Assembly: GCA_026184775.1 (NCBI GenBank)
Contig: JANCYW010000001.1
Span: 434,001 to 498,000, forward strand
DNA from: Cyanidium caldarium
Lineage: Eukaryota; Rhodophyta; Bangiophyceae; Cyanidiales; Cyanidiaceae
DNA length: 64,000 nucleotides
Reading direction: 5' to 3'
Part shown: one piece after another, positions 7,698 to 17,596 of the stretch
Numbering within the stretch: the stretch's first letter is position 1
Layout: every line of letters starts with the position of its first letter
Notes under the pieces: model-generated
Database searches by the model: none
What the model saw: the letters and a program-made list of their open reading frames with translations, nothing else
Told to the model about the DNA's origin: nothing
Position numbers and translations under genes: made by a program

Positions 7698-9644
7698 ATG
7701 CGCTGCTCTTTTGTCGAGTCGGTAGTGGCAGTGTCGGTGGCGCGCGGTGGTGCGCGAGGCGACGGCGATGCGGTTGACGCGTCACCCGGAGGGTGTGCTT
7801 GGACGGGTGCACGTCGGCAGCGGGCGCGGGGCGGGTGCGGCGGTCGGTGTGGGTTGCGGCGCGTTGGCGGCGTGGGTGTCCATCGACAGTTGCGGCGTTT
7901 GACGCTGCGCGCGACAAATGGGGACCTGGGCGGTGCGACGGAGCGCGCGTCGAGCGGTTCGCGCCATTTCGCGACCTGTGTGGCGTCGTTCATCTGGTCG
8001 GATCGGGATCTGACGTCGACGCGGGCGCGTGTCGAGCAGGTGACCCACGCGAGCGCCTCTGGGCGCTACACTTCGATCGCGCTGCGTCTAGTGCAGCCGA
8101 ACGACTTTGACCTGCACCAGCTGCCGGGGCAATTTGTGCAGCTGCAGGTGCCGGGCGAGGAGGCGCACCGGGTGTTGCTGACGCTGGCATCGTCACCGGG
8201 CAACCTCACGGGGCTGTTCGAGGTGCTCATCGGCAACGCCGCCGGCAACGACTCGTATCTGGCGGCGGTGGGGCAGCTGCGCGCCGGTGACGAGGTGCGC
8301 ATCTCGCCGGTGATGGGCCACGGGGTGCGCACCGCGCCGTTCGTGGTGCAGGACCGCCTGCTGGCGTTTGCCGACTACGATCAGGGCATCGCGGCGGTCA
8401 AGTCGTTTATTGAATGGCATCGATGGCGAGCGCTGAGCGGCCAGGGGGCGGTGCGCCGCTGCCGTACCAAGTTCTTTCTCATCGCCGACAAGTTCGAAGA
8501 CGTGCCCTTCGCGGACCGCTTCCTCGAATGGGCACTGTACGGCGTCGAGGTGCATCCGTGTTACGCGAGCGATGCCACAGCGTTGCGCGAGGCGATTCTG
8601 GCGCTGTCGGACGAGGAGGTGCGCGAGAGCGCCGCCCTGCTATGCACGTGCTCCACCGAGACCGAGCGCGATCTGCGGCGGCTGCTGTTGCAACGCGGCA
8701 TGAGCGAGACGAACATCCAGGCGCAGACGCAGCACACGGTGCTCATGGACACCAGCGCGTTTGTGCGCCACATGGCCGCGGTTGCCAGCGACCACAGCGT
8801 CGCAAGCGATACGCACGCCACAGGAGCGACCGGAACCGCCGCCGCCGGGGAGACCGCCGACCCGCACGCGAACGGGTCGTTTGCCGACGGCGGCGGCGGC
8901 GGCGGCGGCGGTGGCGCGAGTCCCGCTTGGCGGCAGCAGCATCGCGCCGCAGCATCGAATGGCGCAGCCGCCAACGACGATGTGTCATACGCTTGGCGTA
9001 AGAAGCGCGAGATCGAAGACGAAATATGGCGCTCGTGGAAGGCGTATCAGGATCAGATGCGCGAGGAGTTTGAGGCCAAGCATGCGGCCGGTCGAGCGGA
9101 CATTGGTGACGACGACGACGACGACGACGACGAGTGGGAGGCGTGGTTTGAACGCAACGCCGAAGCGTGGTCGGTGCGCTTCGACGAGGATATTTGGGGC
9201 ACGTACTGGGAGGGATGGCGCGCCGAGCAAGAGCGTTGGAACGCCAACGGCGGCGACTGGACGCAGTACGCCAGCGGCTACGCCCAGTGGGAGGGCGGTC
9301 CGCGGTACAACACCAACACCGGCCGCCGGGAGGGATGGGGTGACGGACGGTACAGCTCGGGCGCCGGCGGCAACGATGAACATGGCCGCAGTAGTGACGG
9401 CGGCTTTTCCAGCACGTTCGGCGCAGTCGATCTGTATCACGTGCTGGGGGTGTCGCCCAGCGCCTCGGCTGGGGAAATCAAGCGCGCCTATCGCCAACTG
9501 GCGCGACAGTGGCATCCCGACGTGAACCGCGACGATTCCGACGGCGAGGCGACACGCAATATGCAGAGGATTGTGCTGGCGTACTCGGTGCTCCGCGACG
9601 AGGCACAGCGCCGAGTGTACGACTCGCGGCGACCGGGGTTCTGA
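7698..9644 (+). CDS. Fusion: FNR-like oxidoreductase module + Trp-rich linker + C-terminal J domain
   Basis: 648 aa from the ATG at 7698 (a GTG lies two codons earlier). The Arg/Gly-rich N-terminus (1-85) resembles an organelle presequence. Residues about 100-350 follow a ferredoxin-reductase/flavohemoglobin-type fold: LPGQFVQLQVPG, HRVLLTLASSPG and LRAGDEVRISPVMGHG. The dinucleotide-binding Gly-rich turn is replaced by AFADYDQGIAAVKSFIEW (usual form GxGIAPxxS). A Gly/Ala linker, an Asp8 run and a region with 12 Trp in about 107 residues follow. A complete J domain (about 573-640) then carries YHVLGVSPSASAGEIKRAY and the HPD motif in RQWHPDVN. The J domain should stimulate an Hsp70. Catalysis by the FNR part is doubtful. 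One reading frame covers all parts. Confidence 0.85.
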   Translation: MRCSFVESVVAVSVARGGARGDGDAVDASPGGCAWTGARRQRARGGCGGRCGLRRVGGVGVHRQLRRLTLRATNGDLGGATERASSGSRHFATCVASFIWSDRDLTSTRARVEQVTHASASGRYTSIALRLVQPNDFDLHQLPGQFVQLQVPGEEAHRVLLTLASSPGNLTGLFEVLIGNAAGNDSYLAAVGQLRAGDEVRISPVMGHGVRTAPFVVQDRLLAFADYDQGIAAVKSFIEWHRWRALSGQGAVRRCRTKFFLIADKFEDVPFADRFLEWALYGVEVHPCYASDATALREAILALSDEEVRESAALLCTCSTETERDLRRLLLQRGMSETNIQAQTQHTVLMDTSAFVRHMAAVASDHSVASDTHATGATGTAAAGETADPHANGSFADGGGGGGGGGASPAWRQQHRAAASNGAAANDDVSYAWRKKREIEDEIWRSWKAYQDQMREEFEAKHAAGRADIGDDDDDDDDEWEAWFERNAEAWSVRFDEDIWGTYWEGWRAEQERWNANGGDWTQYASGYAQWEGGPRYNTNTGRREGWGDGRYSSGAGGNDEHGRSSDGGFSSTFGAVDLYHVLGVSPSASAGEIKRAYRQLARQWHPDVNRDDSDGEATRNMQRIVLAYSVLRDEAQRRVYDSRRPGF

Positions 9645-9755
9645 ACGGAGCGCGCGCGTATAGGAGTTGTTCTTGTAAAGCAAGCAAGCAAGCGGGGGTT
9701 GGTCTTTATTGAGCACGATAAGCGCGCGCGCGCCGCACGGGCACATGCCCGTCCC

Positions 9756-11399
9756 TCAGACCGCGCCCAGAAACGTCGGCGGACGTATCGCTTGCGGCGC
9801 CGACACGCCCACGGTGCAATTCTGCGGTTGGAGGTAGGTGTGCGCTACGCGCGCCACATCCGCCGCGGTGACGCGGTCCAGCCGCTGCACAAACCGATAC
9901 GCCTGGAGCGCGTCACCCTCCAGGGCGGTGTACTGCGCCAGCAGCGGCGCCATGTCGGCATTGCTGGTGAAGGTGCGCGTCAACGCCCGCCGGGTCTTGC
10001 GACGCACGCGTTCCAGCTCCGCCTCTGATATCGACGTCGCCTGCTGCACCCGGGCGATCTGTTCTTGCAGCGCGTCAGCCACGCGATGCACGTCGACACC
10101 GGCGGCGGGCAGCACATCGGCGACGGCCAGGCCGGGATACTTGTCGCCGGGAAAGCCGCGCCCGAGCGACGCGGCCACCGCCATGCCGCTCTCCACCAGG
10201 CTCTGATACAGCCGCGACAGCCGCCCGGCGCTCATCATCCCGGTGAGGATGTACAGCGCCGGAGTGTCCGGGTGCGACAACTCCGGGATGTGATACGCGG
10301 CCACGTACACTGGCTGCGACGGGCGTTGCAGGGAGAAGAACCGCGGTGCGGTCTGTGGCGGCTCCGACGGCAAGCGCACCGCTGCCGCCGAAGTTGCTGT
10401 CATCGATGGACGGCGACGAGCCAGCGCCGGTCCGAAATACTTTTCCGCCAGTCGTCGCACCTCCACGGCATCCACGTCGCCCACCACACAGAACACCAGT
10501 CGGTCGGCGGTGTAGTGTGTGTCGAAGAAATCGTACACGTCGGCGCGCGTCAGCGCAAGCACGTCCTCGCGATACCCGATCACCGGTCGGCGATAAGCAT
10601 GCTGGCGGTAAGCCTGCTGCAGCAGCTGCTCGGTGAGCTGGCCGATGTCGTCGTTCTCCACGCGCAGGCGGCGCTCCTCCAGGATCACCTGGCGCTCCTG
10701 GTCGAACTGGCGGAAGATGGGCGCACGGAAGCGTTCCGACTCGAGCGCAAACCACAGCTCCAACTTGTTCGACGGAAAGTTGTAGTAGTACTGGGTGCTG
10801 TCGGCTTCGGTGGAAGCGTTCAGGCCGACGCCGCCCTGTCGCTGCACCAGCCGCGCGAAAGCGTTGTCATCCACCAGCGCGTCGGCCGCGGTTTGCAACC
10901 GGCGGATCTGCTCGTCGATGTCCTCGGCGGGACGGGCGGCTCGCCGGCGCCGCCTTCGTTCCAGCGCGTCCAGCTGACACAACAGCGCCGACTCGCGCCC
11001 CCAGTCCTGGGTGCCGATGGAGCGCGTGCCCTTGAAGGCCAGATGCTCCAGAAAGTGCGCCATGCCGGTCTGGCCGTCGGGTTCGTCAACAGCACCCACG
11101 TCCACATAACTCACCAAGGACACCAACGGCACGGTGTGTCGCTCCAGCACCACGAAGCGCGCTCCATTGTCCAGGGTGAACTGGTGGATATGTCGCGCCT
11201 GTGGGAAGGCGTCAAACAGGGTGTCCGTCGAAAGCGCCGAGGTGGCCGCAGCCGTTGCAAGGGCAGGCAGCGGCGGACAGAGCGGGCTCAGCGCCGTGGC
11301 CGTCGCTGCCGCTGCCGAGCGCAGGAGAAATTCCCGACGCGAGAGATGGTTTGACGGGATGTGGCTGGCGTGCAACGCAAACGCCCACCGCAGCTTCAT
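9756..11399 (-). CDS. M16 zinc metallopeptidase with Tat-type lumen signal
   Basis: 547 aa. The N-terminus has SRREFLLRSAAAATATALS, a twin-arginine signal (Arg21-Arg22) with a moderately hydrophobic core and a PALA site near residue 48. With the 20 residues before it, this resembles a bipartite plastid-to-thylakoid-lumen signal. The M16 inverted zinc motif HFLEH is at 115-119, with the distal Glu in VILEERRLRVEND. A coiled Arg-rich insertion (about 135-180) lies between motif and distal Glu, as in cyanobacterial/plastid PqqL-like members. The C-terminal inactive half-domain is present (GMMSAGRLSRLYQSLVES). It probably degrades peptides in the lumen or plastid envelope space; location is inferred. 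Confidence 0.88.
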   Translation of the reverse strand: MKLRWAFALHASHIPSNHLSRREFLLRSAAAATATALSPLCPPLPALATAAATSALSTDTLFDAFPQARHIHQFTLDNGARFVVLERHTVPLVSLVSYVDVGAVDEPDGQTGMAHFLEHLAFKGTRSIGTQDWGRESALLCQLDALERRRRRRAARPAEDIDEQIRRLQTAADALVDDNAFARLVQRQGGVGLNASTEADSTQYYYNFPSNKLELWFALESERFRAPIFRQFDQERQVILEERRLRVENDDIGQLTEQLLQQAYRQHAYRRPVIGYREDVLALTRADVYDFFDTHYTADRLVFCVVGDVDAVEVRRLAEKYFGPALARRRPSMTATSAAAVRLPSEPPQTAPRFFSLQRPSQPVYVAAYHIPELSHPDTPALYILTGMMSAGRLSRLYQSLVESGMAVAASLGRGFPGDKYPGLAVADVLPAAGVDVHRVADALQEQIARVQQATSISEAELERVRRKTRRALTRTFTSNADMAPLLAQYTALEGDALQAYRFVQRLDRVTAADVARVAHTYLQPQNCTVGVSAPQAIRPPTFLGAV

Positions 11400-11989
11400 G
11401 AAGAAGCGTGGAGGGAGAATCAGGAGCGCGCCGGGTGGTCAGGCGGTGATGAGCGCTGGCAAATGCATCGGATGCGCGTCTTTCCGGCCAAGGCGCGCTA
11501 TGTGCAACTCGAACAGACTCCGCACGAGCGGGACAACGCCCGTCAGACACGCAACGAAGCCGGCCGACGGAATCGAGAAGATGCATGTCGTCGTCAGGGC
11601 CCCGACACACATACACACACAACGCGATGCCCTGGGATAGACGCCCTGGACACAGTTTATCCCGCTTTGCAAAACGCCTACGGCGCCGCGCTCGACATCG
11701 TGCTCCTCGTGTGCAGGTGACGGAGGCGACCATTGTGTGCCAACACTACCTCGCCGACTGTGGCGCAAGTGCTACAGCACACACCCGCCGCAGCCGTACC
11801 TTCGATGCGTCCATGACGCTGCATGTCGTGACAGAGAGCGGCCACGGCAGCGCCGATGTCGAAGCCTCCGGCGTGTCCCCCGGAGGTGCCCCTCCGCATG
11901 GCGCCTTCCATCGCCCTCTGCGATGCGCCATGCCACCGGATTCAGCACTCCAGTCCCACGTCACCCGCTGTACGCCATCCTCCGGCAAC
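11400..11989. other. intergenic, no gene recognised
   Basis: 590 bp between two minus-strand genes. Short open frames exist on both strands, but none has a recognisable domain or a convincing start. A scan for tRNA T-arm consensus found nothing. It should contain the M16 promoter and the 3' end of the zinc-finger gene. Confidence 0.5.
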
Positions 11990-12532
11990 CTAGTCCATAA
12001 AGTCCTCGGGGCTCAATCGATCGAGGTACTGCGGCTGTGCGCCCGACCCCTCGCAGTTCTTACAGACGATGGTGCCCTTGCCATCGCAGTAGGTGCAGGT
12101 CTGCATGTTGTCCTCGTCGAATCCTATCAACCCGCTGCCCCGACAAAAGCCGCAGGCGACGCGGCCAGCTCCCCGGCAGTCCACGCACTTGCGACTGCTG
12201 CCGCGCTCCTTGCCTCGTAGGCCCTGTCGTTCGGTGAACACGATCAATCCTATGCCCGCAGCCAAGCCGCCCACGGCAGCCGCCACAGCTATCACAGCGG
12301 TGCTATCCATCTCCATGCGCACGGCGTACCGCTGTCCGCCGGTGATACGCGCCGGACGCAGCCGCACCACCCGCCATCGATGCAGCGGGCGACGGATGGG
12401 CGCGCTGTCGAGCGCGGCGAAACGCGAGGTCGACGGTGCATGAAAATGCCCAAGGCATACTTCCGCCACGAATCCGCTGGGCGTTGCCAGCCTACGACGC
12501 ATTCTAGGCGAAGGAGTTCGCTGAGCGTTCAT
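11990..12532 (-). CDS. Membrane-anchored DnaJ-type (CXXCXGXG) zinc-finger protein
   Basis: 180 aa from the ATG at 12532; the frame stays open upstream to 12823 but would overlap the fumarase gene and its promoter. It has a basic, presequence-like N-terminus and one transmembrane helix at about 78-99 (AVIAVAAAVGGLAAGIGLIVF). Four DnaJ cysteine-rich repeats follow: CVDCRGAG, CGFCRGSG, CTYCDGKG and CKNCEGSG (116-164). There is no J domain. Plant relatives with only this zinc module (BSD2, PSA2 and similar) assist assembly of plastid complexes. A plastid membrane location is plausible but inferred. The tail ends in the acidic LSPEDFMD. Confidence 0.8.
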   Translation of the reverse strand: MNAQRTPSPRMRRRLATPSGFVAEVCLGHFHAPSTSRFAALDSAPIRRPLHRWRVVRLRPARITGGQRYAVRMEMDSTAVIAVAAAVGGLAAGIGLIVFTERQGLRGKERGSSRKCVDCRGAGRVACGFCRGSGLIGFDEDNMQTCTYCDGKGTIVCKNCEGSGAQPQYLDRLSPEDFMD

Positions 12533-12774
12533 GGCAACGAGAGCGGTGACCCGTACGACGAGCCGAGTTTCGATAGGTGCGTCCGCGGTGAAACGCAGCG
12601 CGCGCACGATCGTCATGGCCGAGCGCACTCGCCGCGTCACGCGCTGCCCCCCGATGGGAGAAGTGTCACACACACGCGGGACGGCCCGCGCAGCTGCTCG
12701 CGCGGCCTCGGGTCCTGTTCGCGTACGTCTCCTCATCGACGCCTCTGGTGGTGTTCGGCGAGGGGTCGCATTCG

Positions 12775-14364
12775 ATGAGGGTCTTGCCGATACCGCTACT
12801 GCGCGCATCTTGGCACCGGCCACTGAAACGACGGTCGTTGATATCTAGGGGGCCGCGGCAGCGGTGCGGATCTGCCCGGGTGGTCGTGCGGACCATGCAA
12901 TCGGGCGGGGCGTCGTCGAGGAGCGCCGCGCCCGGAGCGCCATGCGTGCCCAAACCATCGGGCACGCGCACGGAGCGCGACACCTTCGGTACCATTCAAG
13001 TGCCGAACGATAAGTATTACGGTGCGCAGACGGCGCGCTCCATCCTCAACTTTGACATAGCGCGCGCCACCGACCGTATGCCGCTGCCGATCGTCCACGC
13101 TATGGGCGAGTTGAAACGGGCGGCCGCACTGGCCAATCAGGCGTTGGGCACGCTGGACGGGCGGTTGGCGCAGGTTATTGTGCGCGCGGCGGAGGAAGTG
13201 GCGAACGGCACGCTCGATGAGCACTTCCCGCTGGTGGTGTGGCAGACCGGCTCGGGCACCCAGACCAACATGAACACCAACGAGGTGATCAGCAACCGGG
13301 CGATAGAGATGCTGGATGGCGAGCTCGGTTCCAAACACCCGGTGCATCCGAACGATCATGTGAATCGCGGCCAGAGCAGCAACGACACCTTCCCGACGGC
13401 GATGCACGTGGCGGTGGTGCTGCAGATCGAGCGGCAGCTGTTGCCATCGATGTCGTCGTTGCGAGAGGCGTTGGAGGTGAAGCGACGCGAGTTTGCCGAG
13501 GTGGTGAAGATCGGGCGCACGCACCTGCAAGACGCCGTGCCGCTGACGCTCGGACAGGAATTCAGCGGTTACGTGCAACAGTTGACGTTCGGGGAGCAGC
13601 GTGTGCGGGCCACCCTGGAGCGCGCTCGCCTGCTGGCCATCGGCGGCACCGCTGTGGGCACCGGCCTGAATGCACCGCGCGGTTTCGACGAGCGCGTATG
13701 TGCAAAACTGTCGCAGCACACCGGGGTGCTGTTCGCGCCGGCGCCGAACAAGTTCGAGGCGCTCGCCGCGCACGATGCGCTGGTGGAGGTGAGCGGTGCG
13801 CTGAACACCGTCGCCGTCAGCTTGACCAAGATCGCCAACGACATTCGCTGGCTGGGCAGTGGCCCGCGCTGCGGCCTGGGCGAGCTGCGCCTGCCAGAGA
13901 ACGAGCCCGGCAGCAGCATCATGCCCGGCAAAGTGAACCCGACACAGTGCGAAGCGATGACCATGCTGTGTGCGCAGGTGATGGGCAACCACGTGGCCGT
14001 CACCATCGGCGGCAGCAACGGCAACTTTGAACTCAACGTCTACAAACCGCTGATAGCGCGCAATGTGCTACACTCGGTGCAGCTGCTGGCCGACGGCATG
14101 CGCTCCTTCGAGCAGCACTGCGTGCGCGGCATCGAGGCCGACCGCGAGCGCATCCAGGCCCTGCTGAACCAGTCGCTCATGCTGGTCACCGCGCTGAACC
14201 CGGTGATCGGTTACGATAAGGCGGCGGCGATTGCCAAAAAGGCCCACAAGGAAGGCCTGACGCTGCGACAAGCGGCCATCGACAGCGGTCTCATCACCGC
14301 CGAGGCGTTCGACCGCGCAGTGGACCCGCGCAAAATGTGTCTGGGAGACGTCGACGGCCATTGA
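12775..14364 (+). CDS. fumC: Fumarate hydratase, class II
   Basis: 529 aa from the ATG at 12775 (upstream in-frame start is only GTG; Met41 at 12895 is an alternative). The Arg-rich first ~65 residues suit a mitochondrial presequence. Full class II landmarks are present: [58 protein letters not shown] and the fumarase/aspartase signature [11 protein letters not shown]. The enzyme interconverts fumarate and malate in the TCA cycle. It also returns fumarate from tyrosine breakdown (see the homogentisate dioxygenase at 57.7 kb) and from the purine nucleotide cycle (see the AMP deaminase at 40 kb). It is divergent from the zinc-finger gene with 242 bp between ATGs. Confidence 0.97.
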   Translation: MRVLPIPLLRASWHRPLKRRSLISRGPRQRCGSARVVVRTMQSGGASSRSAAPGAPCVPKPSGTRTERDTFGTIQVPNDKYYGAQTARSILNFDIARATDRMPLPIVHAMGELKRAAALANQALGTLDGRLAQVIVRAAEEVANGTLDEHFPLVVWQTGSGTQTNMNTNEVISNRAIEMLDGELGSKHPVHPNDHVNRGQSSNDTFPTAMHVAVVLQIERQLLPSMSSLREALEVKRREFAEVVKIGRTHLQDAVPLTLGQEFSGYVQQLTFGEQRVRATLERARLLAIGGTAVGTGLNAPRGFDERVCAKLSQHTGVLFAPAPNKFEALAAHDALVEVSGALNTVAVSLTKIANDIRWLGSGPRCGLGELRLPENEPGSSIMPGKVNPTQCEAMTMLCAQVMGNHVAVTIGGSNGNFELNVYKPLIARNVLHSVQLLADGMRSFEQHCVRGIEADRERIQALLNQSLMLVTALNPVIGYDKAAAIAKKAHKEGLTLRQAAIDSGLITAEAFDRAVDPRKMCLGDVDGH

Positions 14365-14611
14365 GCGTGCAATGAGGTGTAAAGTGGTGACCGAATGCAG
14401 AGCGTGTTTACGTATGCTTTGCGGGAGATGTTGTGGTGTTTTCCCAAAATGACCCCCGCGCGATGTTCTACCGGCAGCCGCACGCGCCCCGGACCGAGAT
14501 CGCTCTCGGGGCGTCCGCGCAGCGGCGTCGAACGGTCCCGCTGCAGGCCCGCCCCGGTTGGACAGCGTGCGCCTCCTCGCTCCCTCGCTCCCTCCGCGGT
14601 CTCCGTTCGTT

Positions 14612-15259
14612 ATGCACACCACGGAACCTATCGTGACGGGGGCGTCGGTGCTGGGCATCCAGTGTGTGGATGGCGTGGTGCTGGGGTGTGACACGCTGGC
14701 GTCGTACGGGTCGCTGGCGCGGTTTCAGCGGGTGCGGCGCATCGTGCAGCCGGGCGCCGACTGGGTGTTGGGGGGCGGTGGCGAGTACTCTGACCTGCAG
14801 GAGGTGGCGCGGCTGCTGGAGACCATGGTGACGCGGGAGTACTGTCAGGAGGATGGTGTGGTGAGGGCGCCGCGGGCGGTGCATCGGTATCTAGCGCGGG
14901 TGATGTATCAGCGGCGATCGCGACTGGACCCGCTGTTCAACTCGTTGGTGTTGGCGGGGCGAGGGCGCTTTTTGGGCGTCGTGGATATGTATGGGACGGC
15001 GTTTGAGAGTCACGTGGTGGCCACCGGCTTTGGTTCGCTGCTGGCGCTGCCGCTGCTGCGCAAGGCATGGCGGCCGGATATGCGCATGGAGGAGGGCGCG
15101 GCGTGCGTGGAACACTGCTTGCGAGTGCTGTTTTATCGCGACTGTCGTGCGCTGAGCAGTGTACAGTTGGCGCGGGTGCCCGCCGAGGGGGCGATCGAGG
15201 TGAGCGAGCCGTACGAATTGGGTGAGCTGCAATGGCACGTGGCGCAGACGGTGGCGTGA
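14612..15259 (+). CDS. PSMB4: 20S proteasome subunit beta-7 (PSMB4/PRE4 type)
   Basis: 215 aa from the ATG at 14612; the longer frame begins at TTG and lacks support. It opens with TTEPIVTGASVLGIQC and DGVVLGCDTLASYGSLARF. This is the signature of beta-7, a non-catalytic subunit lacking the N-terminal catalytic Thr context of beta-1, -2 and -5. MYQRRSRLDPLFNSLVLAG and VDMYGTAFESHVVATGFGSLLALPLLR also match PSMB4. The subunit completes the beta ring and its C-terminal tail helps dimerise half-proteasomes. The propeptide is nearly absent here. It is tandem with fumarase, with 247 bp between them. Confidence 0.95.
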   Translation: MHTTEPIVTGASVLGIQCVDGVVLGCDTLASYGSLARFQRVRRIVQPGADWVLGGGGEYSDLQEVARLLETMVTREYCQEDGVVRAPRAVHRYLARVMYQRRSRLDPLFNSLVLAGRGRFLGVVDMYGTAFESHVVATGFGSLLALPLLRKAWRPDMRMEEGAACVEHCLRVLFYRDCRALSSVQLARVPAEGAIEVSEPYELGELQWHVAQTVA

Positions 15260-15370
15260 GAGGGCATGCGAGAGGGGCGGCAGGATGCGACCCATGCAGA
15301 CGCAAGTACGCCAACGCTGTTGCCACCGAAAAGTGCCCATCCAGGCGCTGAACGTAACGGCCGGCGCCCG

Positions 15371-16495
15371 TTACGGGTAAAAGTCAAAGATCAGGCTCGA
15401 GTCGTGCCATCGCGGCGAGGCGGGTGCGTCCGCCGCGCGGCGCGCTCCGCCCTCCCCTGCCGCCTCCACCTCTCCGGAGGCGGCGTGCCATGCGGGTCGG
15501 CGGGCGACGGGAATGGGTCGAACGGCGCTGACGGCGCCCTCGCTGGGCGCGGGCGATGCGAGCACCGGCGACGGCACCTTGGCCGCAACGCAACGTAAAA
15601 ACGCTACGCGACGCCATGCGTGATTGTACAGAAAATAGTTGAACGACCACAACACGCCCGGCTCGTGAAACGGCCCGTCGCCGTCAGAGAGACCTTCGTA
15701 CGCGTACGCCTCGCACGCTGGCAAGTTGATGGCCTCGTGCAACGCCGCCCACAGGCGTTCCCGCATGCCGCGGGCGCTGCTGCGCGGCGGCGCCACCAGC
15801 GATAGCGGTCGTGGCGACGGCGTCCTGCCGTCGGAAGCGCTGCCACTGCCGCCATGACGAGTCGGCAGTGCGGTCGTTGTCGTCGTCGGGGCGCCAGCCG
15901 CCACCAGACTGCGTTTCCGCTTGCGGTGCGAGGCGCGATCGGCACGCGGGCGGCTGGCCCGCCGATCGCCATCGCCCCGACTCGCAGCCACATTCGCGGG
16001 CGTCGGTCGCTGCGACGGCGGCGCTTCCGCGGCGGCCCCATCTGGTGCTTCATCGAACGACACGGCGCTGCCGGTGCCCTCGGCGTCCACGTACCGATAC
16101 ACCTCCTCGAGCGCCGCATCCACCCGGGCCTGCACCTCCGCGACGGTATACGTTTCGAACGCCTCCGGCAGTGCCGTGGCTGCTCCGGTGAAGTCGTAGT
16201 CTGGAAAAGTCGCATTCAACACCAAAACCAGGTAGATGAGCACTTTGCGCAGGTGCGCACTGAGCGACGCCGACGGCAGCGTGTGTCGCGCTGCCCACTC
16301 ATCGGTCGCCGCCGCCGCCGCCGCGCCCATGCGTTGCTCCAGCGAGTGCGACACGCGCTTGTCGGACGTGGTCGCTTTGCAGGAATACACTTCGACGGTG
16401 CAGGTGACCACGGTGTCGCCGCCGGGCGGACAGGCCACCGCTGCCAATTCGGCGTTCAGACGGGACAGGCCCGCCATATCCATAAACTTGACCAT
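15371..16495 (-). CDS. MAF1: MAF1, repressor of RNA polymerase III
   Basis: 374 aa. It starts MVKFMDMAGLSRLNAELAAV and continues with VEVYSCKATTSDKR, the MAF1 A-box (family E.YSCK). The second half has MRERLWAALHEAINLPACEAYAY and VLWSFNYFLYNHAWRRVAFLRC, the B/C boxes. The last residues are FDFYP. A long low-complexity, Arg/Pro/Ser-rich linker (about 175-245) separates the halves, as in other MAF1 proteins, where it carries regulatory phosphosites. MAF1 represses Pol III (tRNA, 5S) under nutrient stress downstream of TOR. It is convergent with PSMB4 (111 bp). Confidence 0.95.
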   Translation of the reverse strand: MVKFMDMAGLSRLNAELAAVACPPGGDTVVTCTVEVYSCKATTSDKRVSHSLEQRMGAAAAAATDEWAARHTLPSASLSAHLRKVLIYLVLVLNATFPDYDFTGAATALPEAFETYTVAEVQARVDAALEEVYRYVDAEGTGSAVSFDEAPDGAAAEAPPSQRPTPANVAASRGDGDRRASRPRADRASHRKRKRSLVAAGAPTTTTTALPTRHGGSGSASDGRTPSPRPLSLVAPPRSSARGMRERLWAALHEAINLPACEAYAYEGLSDGDGPFHEPGVLWSFNYFLYNHAWRRVAFLRCVAAKVPSPVLASPAPSEGAVSAVRPIPVARRPAWHAASGEVEAAGEGGARRAADAPASPRWHDSSLIFDFYP

Positions 16496-17596
16496 GTTTG
16501 GTGGGAGGGAGAACAGGGGAATCAGGCGAGCAGGTGAGGAGGCGGTGTAGCGACCCGCGCGGACTGCGCGCTTATGCTCGGCAGCGTTGTGGACCGCGTT
16601 TGTCGCGCCTCATGAGGCCGCACTTTGTGATGCTCGCCGCCACCGTCCATGCTGCGGAACGCGGAATCCGCAGCCCGTGCGCGCGCGGTTGCGTCGCGCG
16701 ATGAGACGAATTCGTTTGAAATGTACGGCGGCGAACCGTGAGGTGTTGGAGAGGCGGCGCAGGCAGTCCCTGTGTCGAAGGGGGGAAAGAAAAGTGCGTG
16801 TGGCTGGTGCAGCCGATGGGGAGGCTTGCGCGCGGCAGCAGTGCAAGGGACTAGGGGCAGTTTGGGTGTGCGGAACTTGCACGCCCAGCCAGTGACGCAC
16901 GAACGTCTGTACACACTTTCTGGGGACGTATGTCTGCCAGTGTGAAAGCTGACCAACGACAAAATACTACGGAAACTATTCTCGCCTATCCACACCGAGT
17001 TTCATCCGATGCTCCGCCCACAACGCCCTGCGCAACAACCCACTGGCGCACTGCTGTCCAGAGCGCGTCCCGCCCTGCCTCCCCACGGGTCCCACTGCCG
17101 CCGCATCTCGCGCCTCGGTCCACATCCCCGGTGTCCACTCGAAACGTGTCCTCACCGTGCGTCCCCGTTCGTGCCTGCTGGAGACAGATGCACGCTGGCA
17201 GTCGAGTCGAAGGAGACACGTCCGATCTTTTCGACTCGTGACGAGACTCGGCACGCGCGTGACACGGATGCGCAACGCCGTGACGCAACTGCGATTCCGG
17301 CTGCGAAAGCGGCTTGGCGGCTCCTCGTGGGCGTGTCGTGCGACACCCACGCCATTTCTCGGGTGTGTTCGTCGCGAAGCGCAACAGCGCCGGTTCATCG
17401 CCGCGTGACGCTCGGTCGTCTTACTGACATCCCGCCATCCCACGCCATCCAACACGGGGGAAAGGGGGTGTGTGGCGCGTCAGGGGTCATCAGCGGGCGT
17501 GGTGTTCGTGGGCGGTGGCGGCTGCGGCGGCCGGGGGAAGGGCCCTGTGCGGCGGACGCGTCGGGAGCACGGTGCGCTGCGGTTTGCTGCACCAGC
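16496..17596. other. longest intergenic region, no gene recognised
   Basis: 1,101 bp between the divergent MAF1 and unknown genes, by far the largest gap. Frames of 100-160 codons occur on both strands (for example 16522-16995 and 16976-17455, minus), but they lack ATG starts or protein-like composition. Bases about 16915-16990 are locally A+T-richer. No tRNA consensus was seen. An unrecognised structured RNA cannot be excluded. Confidence 0.45.

Noticed and set aside
10065-11354. 429-codon open frame on the plus strand
   Set aside because: Shadow of the M16 peptidase gene on the other strand.
12796-13992. 398-codon open frame on the minus strand
   Set aside because: Shadow of the fumarase gene, His/Arg/Gln-rich with no fold.
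5469-15259. UMP1 and proteasome beta-7 as a proteasome gene cluster
   Set aside because: They are 9 kb apart with six unrelated genes between them on both strands; proximity is probably coincidence.
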